Below, piece by piece: positions 42,382 to 53,128 of a stretch of DNA of 64,000 bases. The stretch is from Nocardia sienata NBRC 100364 (GTDB lineage Bacteria; Actinomycetota; Actinomycetes; Mycobacteriales; Mycobacteriaceae). The position numbers were made by a program, and so were the translations under genes. The stretch's first letter is position 1. Each line of letters starts with the position of its first letter. The notes beneath the pieces were generated by a model that searched no databases, was not told the origin of the DNA, and saw only the letters and a list, made by a program, of their open reading frames with translations. The stretch covers positions 1 to 64,000 of the forward strand of contig NZ_BDBX01000021.1 of the NCBI RefSeq assembly GCF_001613205.1, read 5' to 3'.

Positions 42382-43821
42382 CTACTCGTACTCCGCGAGG
42401 CAGGCGCTCTCACCTTCGAGCACGCCCAACCGGAACGCGTCCAACCGCAGATAGCCTTCGGGGACCACGTCGCCGTTGACATCACTGGCGGCCAGTCCGT
42501 CGGCGAGCAGGCCGGAGACCGCCTCGTCCAGATCCCCCGCCGATAGGCGCGGGTCACTGTTCTCCCTGCTCAGCGCGTTGGTGACCACACCCGACAGACA
42601 GGCGGTACGCAGCCCCGCCGTCTCGGCGCCGACCAGGGAGAGCTGTTTGTCGTCCTGGTAGGCGAGGGTATAGCGGGAGACGAACACGACGAAGGCGTTG
42701 TAGTCGCCGGCGACGATGGCCGACAGTGATTCGTCCTCGCTGCCCGTTCCTCCGGCCCGCGCGGCCAGCGCATCGACATCCGTGCCGATCACATCGGTGA
42801 CCGGGCAGTACGCGACGGGCACAGTGGGGGTCGTATCGGAACAGCGGATCGGCACACCGTCGTAGTCGTATTCGGGCGCAGCGTCGACCGGCAGGATATC
42901 GGCGAGCGCGGCGGCCATATCCGCGAGGGAATCCTCGGTGACTTCCAGCTGCAGGTACTCCTCACCGGGTTCCTCGAAGGTCACCGGAAGGCCGGAACGA
43001 CGCTGTTCGATCTCCTGTTCGTCGATCTGCGCACACGCCTCGGCGCCGTTCGTATAGCCCATCTGGACCGCCGTGACACGCTCGAAGGCACTGCCGTGCA
43101 CATTGTCCGGGTCGTCGGGATCGCGGTCGCGGACCGCGACGGTGGCACCCAGGACACCGTTGAGGCCCTCGGTGGTGTTGAGCGTGAAATGCCGGGAGTC
43201 GCCCTCGGCCACATGCCGCAGGAACACGCCGGCCAGGCAGTCGGCCTGCTGTTCGGTGACCAGCCCCGGAGAGTCCTCGGTCGCGATTCCGGCGGGAATC
43301 TGCAGGGCGTGCCCGTATTCGTGGGCGAGCACCATCACCACGGCCATTTCACCGAACTGCTCGACCAGTTCCGGCAGTAGTACGCCGCGGTCCCAGCCGA
43401 TGGTCTCGTCCGTTCCGCAGTAGGCGGCGTTCACCAGTTCGTGGGTGCTGATCGTGCAGAACTCGACCGAGTCGCGTTCGGGGGCGTCGGCATCCCAGGA
43501 GATGAGTTCCGATACCGGCCGGAACTCCCCCGGGAAGGTCGTCGAATAGTTCTCCGTCCAGAATTCCTCGATATCGGCGACCGCGTTGAGCGCGAGCCGG
43601 TCCATCTCGCCGCCGTCGCCGTTCTCGGCCTGCCGATCGGTGTCGGGTACGCCGTCCCGGGGACCGCTGGGCCCGGTGCTGGTCGTGGCTCCGGTGATCT
43701 GCCACGGGTTCCCGGCATCCCGCTGGGTCGAACTCGCCGGTGAGCACGCCGACAGCTCCGATACCGTCAATACCGCCGCTGCTACCGCGACGACCAGCCG
43801 TGACCACCGTGTCCTGGCCAT
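42382..43821 (-). CDS. LpqM-like lipoprotein zinc metalloprotease
   Basis: The 479-aa protein has a lipoprotein signal ending in LSAC (Cys26) and the metalloprotease motif AHEYGHAL, with the downstream Glu in EQQADCLAGVF. This is a gluzincin-like neutral zinc peptidase on the outer membrane face. It resembles mycobacterial LpqM, whose loss is known to affect plasmid conjugation. The mature part also contains paired Cys. The gene is convergent with the lipase gene, with about 170 bp between. The substrate is unknown. Confidence 0.85.
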   Translation of the reverse strand: MARTRWSRLVVAVAAAVLTVSELSACSPASSTQRDAGNPWQITGATTSTGPSGPRDGVPDTDRQAENGDGGEMDRLALNAVADIEEFWTENYSTTFPGEFRPVSELISWDADAPERDSVEFCTISTHELVNAAYCGTDETIGWDRGVLLPELVEQFGEMAVVMVLAHEYGHALQIPAGIATEDSPGLVTEQQADCLAGVFLRHVAEGDSRHFTLNTTEGLNGVLGATVAVRDRDPDDPDNVHGSAFERVTAVQMGYTNGAEACAQIDEQEIEQRRSGLPVTFEEPGEEYLQLEVTEDSLADMAAALADILPVDAAPEYDYDGVPIRCSDTTPTVPVAYCPVTDVIGTDVDALAARAGGTGSEDESLSAIVAGDYNAFVVFVSRYTLAYQDDKQLSLVGAETAGLRTACLSGVVTNALSRENSDPRLSAGDLDEAVSGLLADGLAASDVNGDVVPEGYLRLDAFRLGVLEGESACLAEYE

Positions 43822-44039
43822 TGCGCCTCCCCGATCCCGACCGGGCCCGCGGGCCCGGCGCCGCCCGATCGCGATTCCGCCGCGACCGCGCCGAGGAGTA
43901 TCGAATCACAAGGGGGGCAACGACGTACAGCGCTGAAGTTCGGGCGGCTCGTTCGTACTGCGGTATATGGATCGGCGACGCGGCCGTCAGCAGGCCGGGT
44001 CCTCCTACACTGACCTCAGCACTTGCCGAGGAGGGCCCC

Positions 44040-44327
44040 GTGTACATCGAAGAATTCCGTTCACCCGGGCCGTTGACGGCCGCGGCCGCCGAGGAGCTGG
44101 CCGGCTGCCTGCCCGGCTGCACCTCCCGGATCACCATCGCCGCCAACGACCGTGTCGTGAATCTGCCGGTCCTGCCCTGGTGCCGGCCGGAACTCGGCAT
44201 CGCGCGGGACACTCTGGTGACCGTCACCGCGACGGGCGGCTATCGCCCGCCCGATCTGGAGGACCGGCGCGCGCTGGAGGATCTGGTCACCCGATTCCGG
44301 GCGCTGACGTCCCCGACCGGTTCCTAG
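44040..44327 (+). CDS. Small protein with HPr-like features
   Basis: The 95-aa protein starts at GTG 44040, behind GAGGAGGG. It has a beta-alpha-beta pattern (RITIAANDRVVNLPVLPWCRPELGIARDTLVTVTATGG, read in parts) that resembles HPr phosphocarriers, including an L-x-x-L-x-x-x-L segment followed by VTVTATG, but the phosphorylatable His is not where HPr has it. I call it HPr-like with caution. It lies beyond the convergent end of glnE and upstream of nothing else. Function unknown. Confidence 0.5.
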   Translation: MYIEEFRSPGPLTAAAAEELAGCLPGCTSRITIAANDRVVNLPVLPWCRPELGIARDTLVTVTATGGYRPPDLEDRRALEDLVTRFRALTSPTGS

Positions 44328-44372
44328 GCCGGCTCCGCATCCGCTCCGGCCGGCGCTTCCCACCTGCCCCGG

Positions 44373-47300
44373 TCAGACCCCGAAGACCCGTTCCACCACA
44401 GCCCTGGCCCGGCGGGTGATCCGCAGGTAGTTGTCGAGGAACTCACCGCCGTCTTCGGTGGGCCAGCCCGCCACCCGGGCCACCGCCGACAGCGTGGTGC
44501 CCGGACCGGGCAGCTGGTCGGAGGGTTTGCCGCGCACCAGGACCAGCGCGTTGCGGGCCGCGGTCGCGGTGAGCCAGGACTGGCGCAGCAGGTCGGTGTC
44601 CATCGGGCTCAGCAGCTCCGCCTGTTCGATCACATCGAGCGATTCCAGCGTCGAGGTGTTGTGCAGTGCCGGAATCTCGTGTGCGTGCCGCAATTGCAGC
44701 AGCTGCACGGTCCATTCGATATCGGCGAGACCACCGCGACCCAGCTTGGTGTGGGTGGCCGGGTCGGCGCCGCGGGGCAGCCGCTCGGAATCGACCCGGG
44801 CCTTGATGCGGCGGATCTCGCGGACCGCGTCGGCGGAGACGCCACCCGCCGGATAGCGCACCCCGTCGATCGTATGCAGGAAGCGCAGGCCCAGGTCCTG
44901 GTCGCCGGCCACCTGGTGGGCGCGTAACAGCGCCTGCACCTCCCACGGCTGCGCCCACTGGCGGTAGTAGGCGTCGTAGGCGGCGAGGGTGCGCACGAGC
45001 GGGCCGCTGCGCCCCTCCGGCCGCAGGCCCGCGTCGACCTGCAGCGGCGGATCGGTGCTGGGGGCGCCGAGCAGTCTCTGCACCTGCTCGGCGATACCGT
45101 TGGCCCATTTCACGGCGGCGTGCTCGTCCTCGCCGGGCCGCGGATCGCAGACGAACAGCACATCGGCATCGGAGCCGTAGCCGAGTTCCCGGCCGCCCAG
45201 CCGGCCCATCCCGATCACCGCGAAATCGGCGGGCGCGGGCGCGCCCCGTTCGGCGACACTGGCCCGGATCACCGCGCGCAACGATGCCTCCAGCACCGCC
45301 ACCCACACCGCGGACAGAGCGGCACAGACCTGTGGCACGTCCAGCAGACCCAGTAGATCCGCCGAGGCCACCCGGGCGAGTTCGTGCCGGCGTAGGGACC
45401 GGGCGGTGGCCACGGCCCGCTTCGGGTCGGTGTAGCGGTCGGCGGCGGTGAGAATGCCCTTGGCCACTTCCGCCGGTTGGGTACGCAGCAACAGCGGTCC
45501 GTCCGGGCCGTCGGCGTACATGCGGATGGTTTCGGGGGCATTGATGAGTAGGTCCGGCAGATACGCCGAGGAACCCAGCACCATCATCAGCCGCTGCCCG
45601 ACCGCGCCCTCGTCGCGCAGCACCCGTAGATACCAATCCTGATCCACCAACCCTTCCGACACCCGCCGGTAGGCGAGCAGCCCGGCGTCGGGGTCGGGTG
45701 TCTCGCCCAGCCACTCCAGCAGGGTCGGCAGGAGCACCGCCTGGATCCGGCCCTTACGCGAGACACCACTGGTCAATGCGCGCAGATGGCTGAGGGCGTG
45801 CTCGGGCGAGGCGTAGCCGAGGGCGGCGAGCTGCCGGACGGCGGCGTCCGGGCTCAGGCGCAGCGCGTCGGAGTCCAGCCGGGCCACCGATTCCAGCAGC
45901 GGACGGTAGAAGAGCTTGGTGTGCAACCGGCGGATCCGGCCTGTCTGCCGGCGCAGCTCGGCCCGCAACACGCCCGCGGCATCGTGTCTGCCGTCCGGGC
46001 GGATATGCGCGGCCCGGGCCAGCCAGCGCATACCTTCCTCGTCGTCGTCGGCGGGCAGCGTATGGGTGCGTTTGAGCCGCTGCAACTGCAACCGGTGCTC
46101 GAGCAGGCGCAGGAATTCGTAGGAGGCCGTGAGGTTGGCGGCGTCCTCGCGGCCCACGTACCCGCGCGCGGCGAGCGCCGCGAGAGCTTCCACAGTGCCT
46201 TGGACGTGCAGTTTCGGATCGACCCGGCCGTGCACGAGCTGGAGCAGCTGCACCGCGAACTCCACATCGCGCAGACTGCCGCGGCCGAGTTTGAGTTCGC
46301 GTTCGCGCAGCTCGGCGGGCACCAGGTCCTCCACCCGGCGGCGCATCGCCTGCACATCCGGGACGAAATCCGGTCGTTCGGAGGCCGTCCACACCAGTGC
46401 GTCGGTGGCCGACCGGTACTGTTCGCCGAGTTCCAGATCGCCGGTCATCGGCCGGGCCTTGAGCAACGCCTGGAACTCCCAGGTCCGCGCCCAGCGCTGG
46501 TAGTAGGCCAGATGGGAATCGAGAGTGCGCACCAGGGCGCCGGCCCTGCCCTCGGGCCGCAGCGCGGCGTCGACCTCGAAGAAGGCCGAGGAACCCACGG
46601 TCATCAGTTCGGCGGCCAGCCGGGTGGCGACGGCGTCGGCGGGTTCGGCGACGAAAACGATATCGACATCGCTGACGTAGTTGAGCTCGCACGCCCCGCT
46701 CTTGCCCATGGCGATCACGGCCAGCCGCACCGGGCACGGTTCGTCGCGGCACACCCGGGCCACCGCCACCGCCAGAGCGGCGGTGAGCGCGGCATCGGCG
46801 AGTGCGGTGAGCTGGCGGCCCACCAGCTCGTACGGGATCACCGGCTCGTCCTCGACGGTGGCGGCCAGATCGACGGCGGCCAGCAGCATGAGCTGATCGC
46901 GATACCGCTTGCGCAGCGCCGCGACCACTTCCGGCCCGGATTCGGTGGCCCGATACAGCATCGGCGCGGCATTCGGCCCGGCCTCCGGTTCCCCGCCGAC
47001 GACCGCGAGCAGATCGGCGATCAGCTCGTCACGGTCGGGCAGTTCCTCCCGCCGCAGCAGCACCCAGGACCCGGGATCTGCCACCAGATGATCGCCGAGC
47101 GCGGTCGAGGAACCCAGCAGCGCGAACAACCGGCCACGCAGCGTCGTTTCGGTTCGCAGCGCCGAATCCAGTTCGGCCCAATCGTTCCCGAGCGCCTCGG
47201 ACAACCTGATCACAGTGTTCAGCGCGAGGTCGGCGTCCGGTGACCGCGACAGCGACCACAACACCGGAATGCTCTCGATATTGTCCCAGCCGAGCGTTTT

Positions 47301-47384
47301 CAGTGAGTCGGCGGCCGACGGTTCGAGCAATCCGAGGCGGCCGACACCGGGGACGGCGGATCGGGCGGACGGTGGGCGGACCAT
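44373..47384 (-). CDS. glnE: Bifunctional glutamine synthetase adenylyltransferase/deadenylylase
   Basis: The 1003-aa cytoplasmic enzyme has two nucleotidyltransferase domains with G-x-S-D-x-D-type motifs: [17 protein letters not shown] near residue 230, and [18 protein letters not shown] near 750. These match the adenylyl-removing and adenylyl-transferring halves of GlnE. The C-terminus ends in a helical domain. It adenylylates the Tyr of GlnA1 when nitrogen is ample. The gene precedes glnA2 in the opposite order to transcription: glnA2 is at 47649-48986 on the same strand, 264 bp upstream, so the pair may share a transcript. ATG 47384 gives the usual length. Confidence 0.97.
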   Translation of the reverse strand: MVRPPSARSAVPGVGRLGLLEPSAADSLKTLGWDNIESIPVLWSLSRSPDADLALNTVIRLSEALGNDWAELDSALRTETTLRGRLFALLGSSTALGDHLVADPGSWVLLRREELPDRDELIADLLAVVGGEPEAGPNAAPMLYRATESGPEVVAALRKRYRDQLMLLAAVDLAATVEDEPVIPYELVGRQLTALADAALTAALAVAVARVCRDEPCPVRLAVIAMGKSGACELNYVSDVDIVFVAEPADAVATRLAAELMTVGSSAFFEVDAALRPEGRAGALVRTLDSHLAYYQRWARTWEFQALLKARPMTGDLELGEQYRSATDALVWTASERPDFVPDVQAMRRRVEDLVPAELRERELKLGRGSLRDVEFAVQLLQLVHGRVDPKLHVQGTVEALAALAARGYVGREDAANLTASYEFLRLLEHRLQLQRLKRTHTLPADDDEEGMRWLARAAHIRPDGRHDAAGVLRAELRRQTGRIRRLHTKLFYRPLLESVARLDSDALRLSPDAAVRQLAALGYASPEHALSHLRALTSGVSRKGRIQAVLLPTLLEWLGETPDPDAGLLAYRRVSEGLVDQDWYLRVLRDEGAVGQRLMMVLGSSAYLPDLLINAPETIRMYADGPDGPLLLRTQPAEVAKGILTAADRYTDPKRAVATARSLRRHELARVASADLLGLLDVPQVCAALSAVWVAVLEASLRAVIRASVAERGAPAPADFAVIGMGRLGGRELGYGSDADVLFVCDPRPGEDEHAAVKWANGIAEQVQRLLGAPSTDPPLQVDAGLRPEGRSGPLVRTLAAYDAYYRQWAQPWEVQALLRAHQVAGDQDLGLRFLHTIDGVRYPAGGVSADAVREIRRIKARVDSERLPRGADPATHTKLGRGGLADIEWTVQLLQLRHAHEIPALHNTSTLESLDVIEQAELLSPMDTDLLRQSWLTATAARNALVLVRGKPSDQLPGPGTTLSAVARVAGWPTEDGGEFLDNYLRITRRARAVVERVFGV

Positions 47385-47648
47385 GAGCTCAAGGTACCGA
47401 CCACCGGGCTCGAAATGTGCCGGACCCCTCGGTCGGGTGCGGTCACCCGCCGCACCGATACGCAGTCACGGAACCGGCCGGTCCAGGGGGGCGCGACCGG
47501 TCACCGGAGCGAGGAATGAGGCCGCGACCGTCACCGGCCGAATCGCGCCACGGTGCCACCGGCTTTCCCGCCGGTACCGCGGCCCCGCGCGAGTCGCGGT
47601 CTCCCGCCGCCGGCGACCGCGGGGGCGCCGGGCGGACGAGGGAGGAGA

Positions 47649-48986
47649 TCAGAGACCGAGGTATTCGCGCAGCTCGAACGGCGTCACCTGGGCGCGGTAA
47701 TCCGACCATTCGCGGCGCTTGTTGCGCAGGAAGAAGTCGAACACGTGCTCACCGAGCGTTTCGGCGACCAGCTCCGAGCGCTCCATCGCGTGCAGTGCCT
47801 CGTCCAGGGTGCCGGGCAGTTCCTTGAATCCCATGGCACGCCGTTCGGCGGCGGTGAGCGACCAGACGTCGTCCTCGGCCTCCGGCGGCAGCGTATAGCC
47901 CTTCTCGACACCGCGCAGGCCGGCCGCGAGCAGGACCGCGAAGGTCAGGTACGGGTTGCAGGCGGAATCGGGGCTGCGGATCTCGACCCGCCGCGACGAC
48001 GACTTGTTCGGGGTGTACATGGGCACCCGGACCAGCGCCGAGCGGTTGGACCGGCCCCACGAGGCCGCGGTCGGCGCCTCGCCGCCGTGGATGAGCCGTT
48101 TGTAGGAGTTCACCCACTGGTTGGTGATGGCGCTGATCTCGTGCGCGTGTTCGAGGATGCCCGCGATGAAGGCGCGCGCTGTGGCGGAAAGGTTGTCCGG
48201 ATCGTCCGGATCGGAGAACGCGTTCGCCTCGCCCTCGAACAGGCTCATATGCGTGTGCATGGCCGAGCCCGGATACTGGGCGAACGGTTTCGGCATGAAC
48301 GTCGCGCGCACGCCCTCGTCGATGGCCACTTCCTTGATCAGATAGCGGAAGGTCATCACATTGTCGGCCATCGACAGGGCGTCGGCGTAGCGCAGGTCGA
48401 TCTCCTGCTGGCCGGGCGCGCCCTCGTGGTGGCTGAACTCCACCGAGATACCCATGGATTCGAGCGCGTCGATGGCGTGGCGCCGGAAGTTGGGCGCGGA
48501 ATCGTGGACCGCCTGGTCGAAGAAGCCGCCGTTGTCGGCGGGAACCGGGTCGACGCCGTCGGGCTGGTTCTTCAGCAGGAAGAATTCGATCTCCGGATGC
48601 ACATAGCAGCTGAAGCCGACGTCCCCGGCCTTGTTGAGCTGACGCCGCAGCACGTGGCGCGGATCGGCCCACGACGGCGATCCGTCGGGCATGGTGATAT
48701 CGCAGAACATCCGGGCGGAATGCTGGTGGCCTTTACTGGAAGACCACGGCAGCACCTGGAAGGTCGACGGATCGGGCCGGGCCACCATATCGGCCTCGGA
48801 GATCCGGGCGAACCCTTCGATCGCCGATCCGTCGAATCCGATGCCCTCTTCGAAAGCTCCCTCGAGCTCGGCGGGCGCGATGGCGACGGACTTGAGATAG
48901 CCCAGTACGTCGGTGAACCAGAGACGTACGAAGCGGATATCCCGCTCTTCGAGCGTCCGCAGCACGAATTCCTTCTGGCGATCCAT
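47649..48986 (-). CDS. glnA2: Glutamine synthetase GlnA2-type
   Basis: The 445-aa protein is a glutamine synthetase paralogue: FDGSAIEGFARISEADM, HPEIEFFLL, HHEGAPGQQEIDLRY, KPFAQYPGSAMHTHMSLF and NRSALVRVP. It lacks the DLYELP adenylylation loop of GlnA1, so GlnE should not modify it. Length is as in mycobacterial GlnA2. ATG 48986 has TACTCT 7 nt upstream, a leaderless start. In mycobacteria GlnA2 contributes little to glutamine supply under standard conditions. Some GlnA2-type enzymes are now thought to act on other amines, so a gamma-glutamylamine role is possible. Confidence 0.95.
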   Translation of the reverse strand: MDRQKEFVLRTLEERDIRFVRLWFTDVLGYLKSVAIAPAELEGAFEEGIGFDGSAIEGFARISEADMVARPDPSTFQVLPWSSSKGHQHSARMFCDITMPDGSPSWADPRHVLRRQLNKAGDVGFSCYVHPEIEFFLLKNQPDGVDPVPADNGGFFDQAVHDSAPNFRRHAIDALESMGISVEFSHHEGAPGQQEIDLRYADALSMADNVMTFRYLIKEVAIDEGVRATFMPKPFAQYPGSAMHTHMSLFEGEANAFSDPDDPDNLSATARAFIAGILEHAHEISAITNQWVNSYKRLIHGGEAPTAASWGRSNRSALVRVPMYTPNKSSSRRVEIRSPDSACNPYLTFAVLLAAGLRGVEKGYTLPPEAEDDVWSLTAAERRAMGFKELPGTLDEALHAMERSELVAETLGEHVFDFFLRNKRREWSDYRAQVTPFELREYLGL

Positions 48987-48993
48987 GACCGCG

Positions 48994-48999
48994 AGAGTA
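48994..48999 (-). promoter_or_regulatory. -10 box of glnA2 (leaderless)
   Basis: TACTCT on the minus strand ends 7 nt before ATG 48986. No ribosome site is present, so the transcript is probably leaderless. Confidence 0.55.
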
Positions 49000-49050
49000 G
49001 GCACCCGGCGTTAAATCCGTGTTACATGACGCGCTGCGCTGTGTGTCGGA

Positions 49051-50601
49051 TCAACAGCGTAGGCCCTCGGCGGGGGTCTCGAGGTCTACCAGGTAGCGCA
49101 CCACCGCATCGTCCACGCACGCGGCGCCGCCGGTGAGGACCACGGTGTGGCTGTCGCCCTCGTGGGTGATCAGTGCCGCATCGAGCTGGTGGGCGAGGTC
49201 GACGCCCGCCTGGTACGGCGTGGCCGGATCACCGGTGGTGGACACCACCACCAGCTCGGGCAGCCCCTCGACGGAGATATCGTGCGGTTGGCTGGTGTTG
49301 GGCACCGGCCACTGAGCGCACAGTTCCAGCGGCGCCGCTCCGGTGCCGCGGCCGTCGTCCAGGAACGGGGCCGCCCGGCGGTATTCGGTGTCCTGCCGGC
49401 CGGCGACCGCGCGATCGGTGACCCGTGGGTCGTCCACACAGCGGATCGCGTCGAAGGCGTCGGTGAGATTGCTGTAGGTGCCGTCGTCGCGGCGGCCGTT
49501 GTACATATCCGCGAGCTGCAGCAGCGTATCGCCGCGACCCTGGGACAACTCCGTGAGCCCGATGGTGAGCACCGGCCAGAAATCGGCGCTGTACAGGGTC
49601 TGCTGCACACCGGTGATCGCGTCGTCGTAGCTGAGACCGCGGGGGTCGGTGGTGGCGGCGGGCGCGTTCCACAGCGGATCCACCAGGGCACGGAACCGCG
49701 GCACCGCCTGCGTCGGATCGGTACCGAGCGGGCAGTCCGGCGACTGGACGCAGTCCGCGGCGTACGCGTCGAAGGCCTTCTGGAAACCCGCTGCCTGGCG
49801 TAGCGATTCGGCCACCGGATCCTGCGAGGGGTCGATGGCGCCGTCGAGGACCATGGCACGGACATTGCCCGGGAACTTCTCCGCGTACGCGGTGCCCAGC
49901 CGGGTGCCGTAGGAGTAGCCCAGATAGGTCAATTTCCGATCGCCCAGTACCGCCCGCATGATGTCCATGTCCCCGACCACCTCCCGGGTGCCGACATGGG
50001 CGAGGAATTCCGTACCGGTGCGGGCCACGCAGCGGTCGGCGTATTCCCGGTTCTCGGTCTCGGACTCGGCTATCCCCGCCGGCGTGTTGGGCTCCGGGAG
50101 TTCGGCCCGCTCGGCATCGGCTTCCTGCGGAGTCAGGCAGTCGATCGCGGGCGTGGAGGCACCGACACCGCGCGGATCAAATCCCACCCGGTCGAACCGA
50201 TCGGCCAGCTCGGTGCCCCCGCCCAGCATCACCGTGGACAGCCCGGACATACCCGGACCGCCCGGGTTGATCAGCAGTGAACCGATCCGGTCTCCGGTCG
50301 CGCGCATCCTGGACACCGCCAGTTGCGCGGTGGGGCCGGTGGGATCGGCGTAGTCGACGGGGACCTCGATGCGGGCGCACTGCGCGGCCGGCGGCAGCGC
50401 TTCCTCCGGGCCGGTGTAGCCGGCACACGGCTCCCAGGCCGGGGTCTGGCTGTAGAAGCGACTCAGTTCGGCGGGCACCGGCGCGGGCGGGTCCGGTTGC
50501 TCCCGGACCTCCTGCGCGCATCCCGCGACGAGCACCGTCGCCACAGCCAGCACCGCCAGCACACCCGCCGGCACTCCACACCCGCTCCGCACTGCCGCCA
50601 T
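49051..50601 (-). CDS. CaeA/Hip1-like exported Ser hydrolase-peptidase lipoprotein
   Basis: The 516-aa alpha/beta hydrolase has a lipoprotein signal (VLVAGC, Cys28), the oxyanion loop LINPGGPG, catalytic Ser in YLGYSYGT, Asp in TTGDPATP and a C-terminal His in DSHTVVLTG. This matches CaeA/Hip1 of mycobacteria, a cell-envelope protease of the tripeptidyl-aminopeptidase clan that cleaves GroEL2. ATG 50601 gives the signal peptide. It is divergent from panB with 144 bp between them; both promoters must lie there. The order glnE-glnA2-caeA-panB is conserved in M. tuberculosis as I recall. Confidence 0.9.
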   Translation of the reverse strand: MAAVRSGCGVPAGVLAVLAVATVLVAGCAQEVREQPDPPAPVPAELSRFYSQTPAWEPCAGYTGPEEALPPAAQCARIEVPVDYADPTGPTAQLAVSRMRATGDRIGSLLINPGGPGMSGLSTVMLGGGTELADRFDRVGFDPRGVGASTPAIDCLTPQEADAERAELPEPNTPAGIAESETENREYADRCVARTGTEFLAHVGTREVVGDMDIMRAVLGDRKLTYLGYSYGTRLGTAYAEKFPGNVRAMVLDGAIDPSQDPVAESLRQAAGFQKAFDAYAADCVQSPDCPLGTDPTQAVPRFRALVDPLWNAPAATTDPRGLSYDDAITGVQQTLYSADFWPVLTIGLTELSQGRGDTLLQLADMYNGRRDDGTYSNLTDAFDAIRCVDDPRVTDRAVAGRQDTEYRRAAPFLDDGRGTGAAPLELCAQWPVPNTSQPHDISVEGLPELVVVSTTGDPATPYQAGVDLAHQLDAALITHEGDSHTVVLTGGAACVDDAVVRYLVDLETPAEGLRC

Positions 50602-50745
50602 GCTAGCCGGATCGGGCCCGTACCCTGGGATGTGACCAACCGCACCTGGTCGCGGGCTTAATCCGGGCTCGGCCGCGGGTGCACACTGGAGGGCGTCAAC
50701 CAGACCCGGGGACCCGATCAGGGCCTCGAGGAGACGAAAGGGACG

Positions 50746-51621
50746 ATGATGTCCGAATCATCCGGCACGCCCGATGCCACCTCGGAAACACCCGCCTACG
50801 GTGCCGCGGCGGCGGCGAAACCGGCCCGGCGACCCACCCGCGTCCAGCATCTACAGCAGATGAAGGCGACCGGTGAACGCTGGGCGATGCTCACCGCCTA
50901 CGACTACTCCAGTGCCCGTCTCTTCGACGAGGCCGGCATCCCCGTACTGCTGATCGGCGATTCGGCCGCCAATGTGGTGTACGGATACGAGACCACCGTG
51001 CCGATCACCACCGACGAGCTGATCCCGCTGGTGCGCGGTGTGGTGCGCGGCGCTCCGCACGCCCTGGTCGTGGCCGATCTGCCGTTCGGTACCTACGAGG
51101 GCTCCCCTGAGCAGGCTCTGGCCACGGCCACCCGGTTCATGAAGGAGGGGGGCGCGCACGCGGTGAAGCTGGAAGGCGGTGAACGCGTCGCCGATCAGAT
51201 CAGGCTGCTCACCGCCGCCGGCATCCCGGTGATGGCGCATATCGGCTTCACCCCGCAGAGCGTCAACACTCTGGGTGGCTACCGCGTCCAGGGCCGCGGC
51301 GAGGGCGCCGAGGGTCTGCTCGCCGACGCGATCGCGGTCCAGGCCGCGGGCGCCTTCTCGGTGGTGATGGAAATGGTTCCGGCCGAGGTGGCGGGCCAGG
51401 TCACCCGCAAGCTCACCATCCCCACCGTCGGCATCGGCGCCGGCGCCGACTGTGATGCCCAGGTACTCGTCTGGCAGGACATGGCCGGGTTCACCAGCGG
51501 GAAGACCGCCAAGTTCGTCAAACGGTTCGCCGCGGTCGGCGACGAACTGCGCGGGGCGGCCGCCGCCTACGCCGAGGAGGTACGCCGCGGCACGTTCCCG
51601 GGCCCGGAACACAGTTTCTGA
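50746..51621 (+). CDS. panB: Ketopantoate hydroxymethyltransferase
   Basis: The 291-aa enzyme makes ketopantoate from 2-oxoisovalerate using methylene-tetrahydrofolate, the first committed step of pantothenate (CoA) synthesis. Family marks are [29 protein letters not shown] (metal Asp), [33 protein letters not shown] and the catalytic Glu region [14 protein letters not shown] 50746 or 50749 both follow AAAGGG. It stands alone on its strand with no panC or panD nearby. Confidence 0.96.
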   Translation: MMSESSGTPDATSETPAYGAAAAAKPARRPTRVQHLQQMKATGERWAMLTAYDYSSARLFDEAGIPVLLIGDSAANVVYGYETTVPITTDELIPLVRGVVRGAPHALVVADLPFGTYEGSPEQALATATRFMKEGGAHAVKLEGGERVADQIRLLTAAGIPVMAHIGFTPQSVNTLGGYRVQGRGEGAEGLLADAIAVQAAGAFSVVMEMVPAEVAGQVTRKLTIPTVGIGAGADCDAQVLVWQDMAGFTSGKTAKFVKRFAAVGDELRGAAAAYAEEVRRGTFPGPEHSF

Positions 51622-51710
51622 CCCCGGTCCGGGCTCGTGACGGGCCCCACTGCAGCGCGGGATGGCAAACTCGGTGTCGACGGTTTCGACTCTCGAATTC
51701 TGAGGTACTG

Positions 51711-52157
51711 ATGCGGCGACGCGCTTGGACAACACGGGGTGCCCTTACGGTGGCGGGAGTGTGCGGGGCGGTGCTGCTCACCGCGTGCGGCGGTGTGCGG
51801 ACGGGTTCGGAGGGCACCTCTGCGGCCGCCTCGTCCGCTTCCGCCACCACCTCGGCGACCGCGAGCAGCGCCGCACCCGCCACCCCGCTCGAGGTCTCCG
51901 ACAAAGCGGCCCAGAACCTGTGCGACATGATGCGGCCCGAGCTGTCCAACTGGCGGGTCCAGGGTCCGACGCTGGGCCGGATCGGTCTCAATGCCATGGT
52001 CCACGAATGGGCGCTCACCAACGGCGGGATCAACGCTCAGGTCCTGGGCGACAAGGCCGTGGTGGACCGAGCGACCGTCAAGGCCTGCCCCGATGTGCAC
52101 GATCAGGCCGTTCAGGCGCTCGAACTCCCCGATCTGGCCTCCGGCCTGGCGTTCTGA
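51711..52157 (+). CDS. Small lipoprotein of the panB-pip region
   Basis: The 148-aa protein has a basic start (MRRRAWTTRG), a hydrophobic core and the lipobox LTAC (Cys26). A Ser/Ala/Thr-rich linker follows, and then a soluble end domain (LCDMMRPELSNWRVQG; VKACPDVHDQAVQALEL) with two Cys that may bond. I recognise no named family. Its TGA overlaps the ATG of the aminopeptidase gene (TGATG), so the two are coupled. Located on the outer membrane face; role unknown. Confidence 0.82.
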   Translation: MRRRAWTTRGALTVAGVCGAVLLTACGGVRTGSEGTSAAASSASATTSATASSAAPATPLEVSDKAAQNLCDMMRPELSNWRVQGPTLGRIGLNAMVHEWALTNGGINAQVLGDKAVVDRATVKACPDVHDQAVQALELPDLASGLAF

Positions 52158-53128
52158 TGCGCCCGCTGTACCCGCCGATCGAACCCTACGAACAAGGCAT
52201 GCTCGAGGTCGGCGACGGTCAGGCGGTGTACTGGGAGACCAGCGGCAACCCGGACGGCAAGCCGGCGGTGTTCCTGCACGGCGGCCCGGGCGGCGGCACC
52301 ACACCGCACAACCGCCGGTTCTTCGACCCGGACCGCTACCGGATCGTGCTACTGGATCAGCGGGGCTGCGGCCACTCGACCCCGCATATCGCCGACGGCG
52401 CCGACCTCTCGGTCAACACCACCGCGCATCTGATCGCCGATATCGAAGCACTGCGCACCGCACTCGGTATCGAGCGGTGGCTGGTCTTCGGTGGTTCGTG
52501 GGGTTCGACCCTGGCGCTCGCCTACGCGCAGCGATATCCGCAGCGGGTCACCGAACTGGTGCTGCGTGGGATCTTCCTGCTGCGCCGCAAGGAAATCGAC
52601 TGGTACTACAACGGCAGCGCCGGCTACGTCTACCCCGACGAGTGGGCGAAATTCCTGGCCCCGGTTCCGGAATCCGAACGCGGCGGCGACCTGGTGGAGG
52701 CCTACCACCGGTTGTTCGGTTCCGTGGATCCGGAGGTGGTCACCGCGGCGGCCCGCGCGTGGACCGCCTGGGAGAGCGCCACCAGTACGCTGCGCCCCGA
52801 CCCCGAGCGGATGGCCGAAACCTCCGATACCCGGTTCGCCCTCGCCTTCGCCCGGATCGAGAACCACTATTTCCGGCACGGCGGCTTCCTCGACGAAGCC
52901 CAGCTGCTGCGCGATATCGGCGCGATCACCCATATTCCCGCCGTCATCGTGCAGGGCCGCCACGACATCGTCTGCCCGGCGGTCAGCGCGTGGGATCTGC
53001 ATCGCGCCTGGCCGGGGTCGCGCCTGCACCTCGTCGACGACGCCGCGCATTCGGCCACCGAACCCGGTATCAACCATCATCTGGTCGAGGCGACCGATAC
53101 CTTCGCGACGGTGGAACACCATGGCTGA
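52157..53128 (+). CDS. pip: Prolyl aminopeptidase (proline iminopeptidase)
   Basis: The 323-aa alpha/beta hydrolase removes N-terminal proline from peptides. Family features are LHGGPGGGTTP (oxyanion), DQRGCGHSTPH, the catalytic Ser in FGGSWGSTLA, Asp in QGRHDIVCP and His in DAAHSATEP. ATG 52157 overlaps the stop of the lipoprotein gene by one base. It overlaps the CHAD gene by 8 bp at its end. Cytoplasmic. Confidence 0.95.
   Translation: MRPLYPPIEPYEQGMLEVGDGQAVYWETSGNPDGKPAVFLHGGPGGGTTPHNRRFFDPDRYRIVLLDQRGCGHSTPHIADGADLSVNTTAHLIADIEALRTALGIERWLVFGGSWGSTLALAYAQRYPQRVTELVLRGIFLLRRKEIDWYYNGSAGYVYPDEWAKFLAPVPESERGGDLVEAYHRLFGSVDPEVVTAAARAWTAWESATSTLRPDPERMAETSDTRFALAFARIENHYFRHGGFLDEAQLLRDIGAITHIPAVIVQGRHDIVCPAVSAWDLHRAWPGSRLHLVDDAAHSATEPGINHHLVEATDTFATVEHHG

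Noticed and set aside
45786..47243. Long plus-strand frame opposite glnE
   Set aside because: Antisense shadow typical of high-GC genes; glnE motifs are intact on the other strand.
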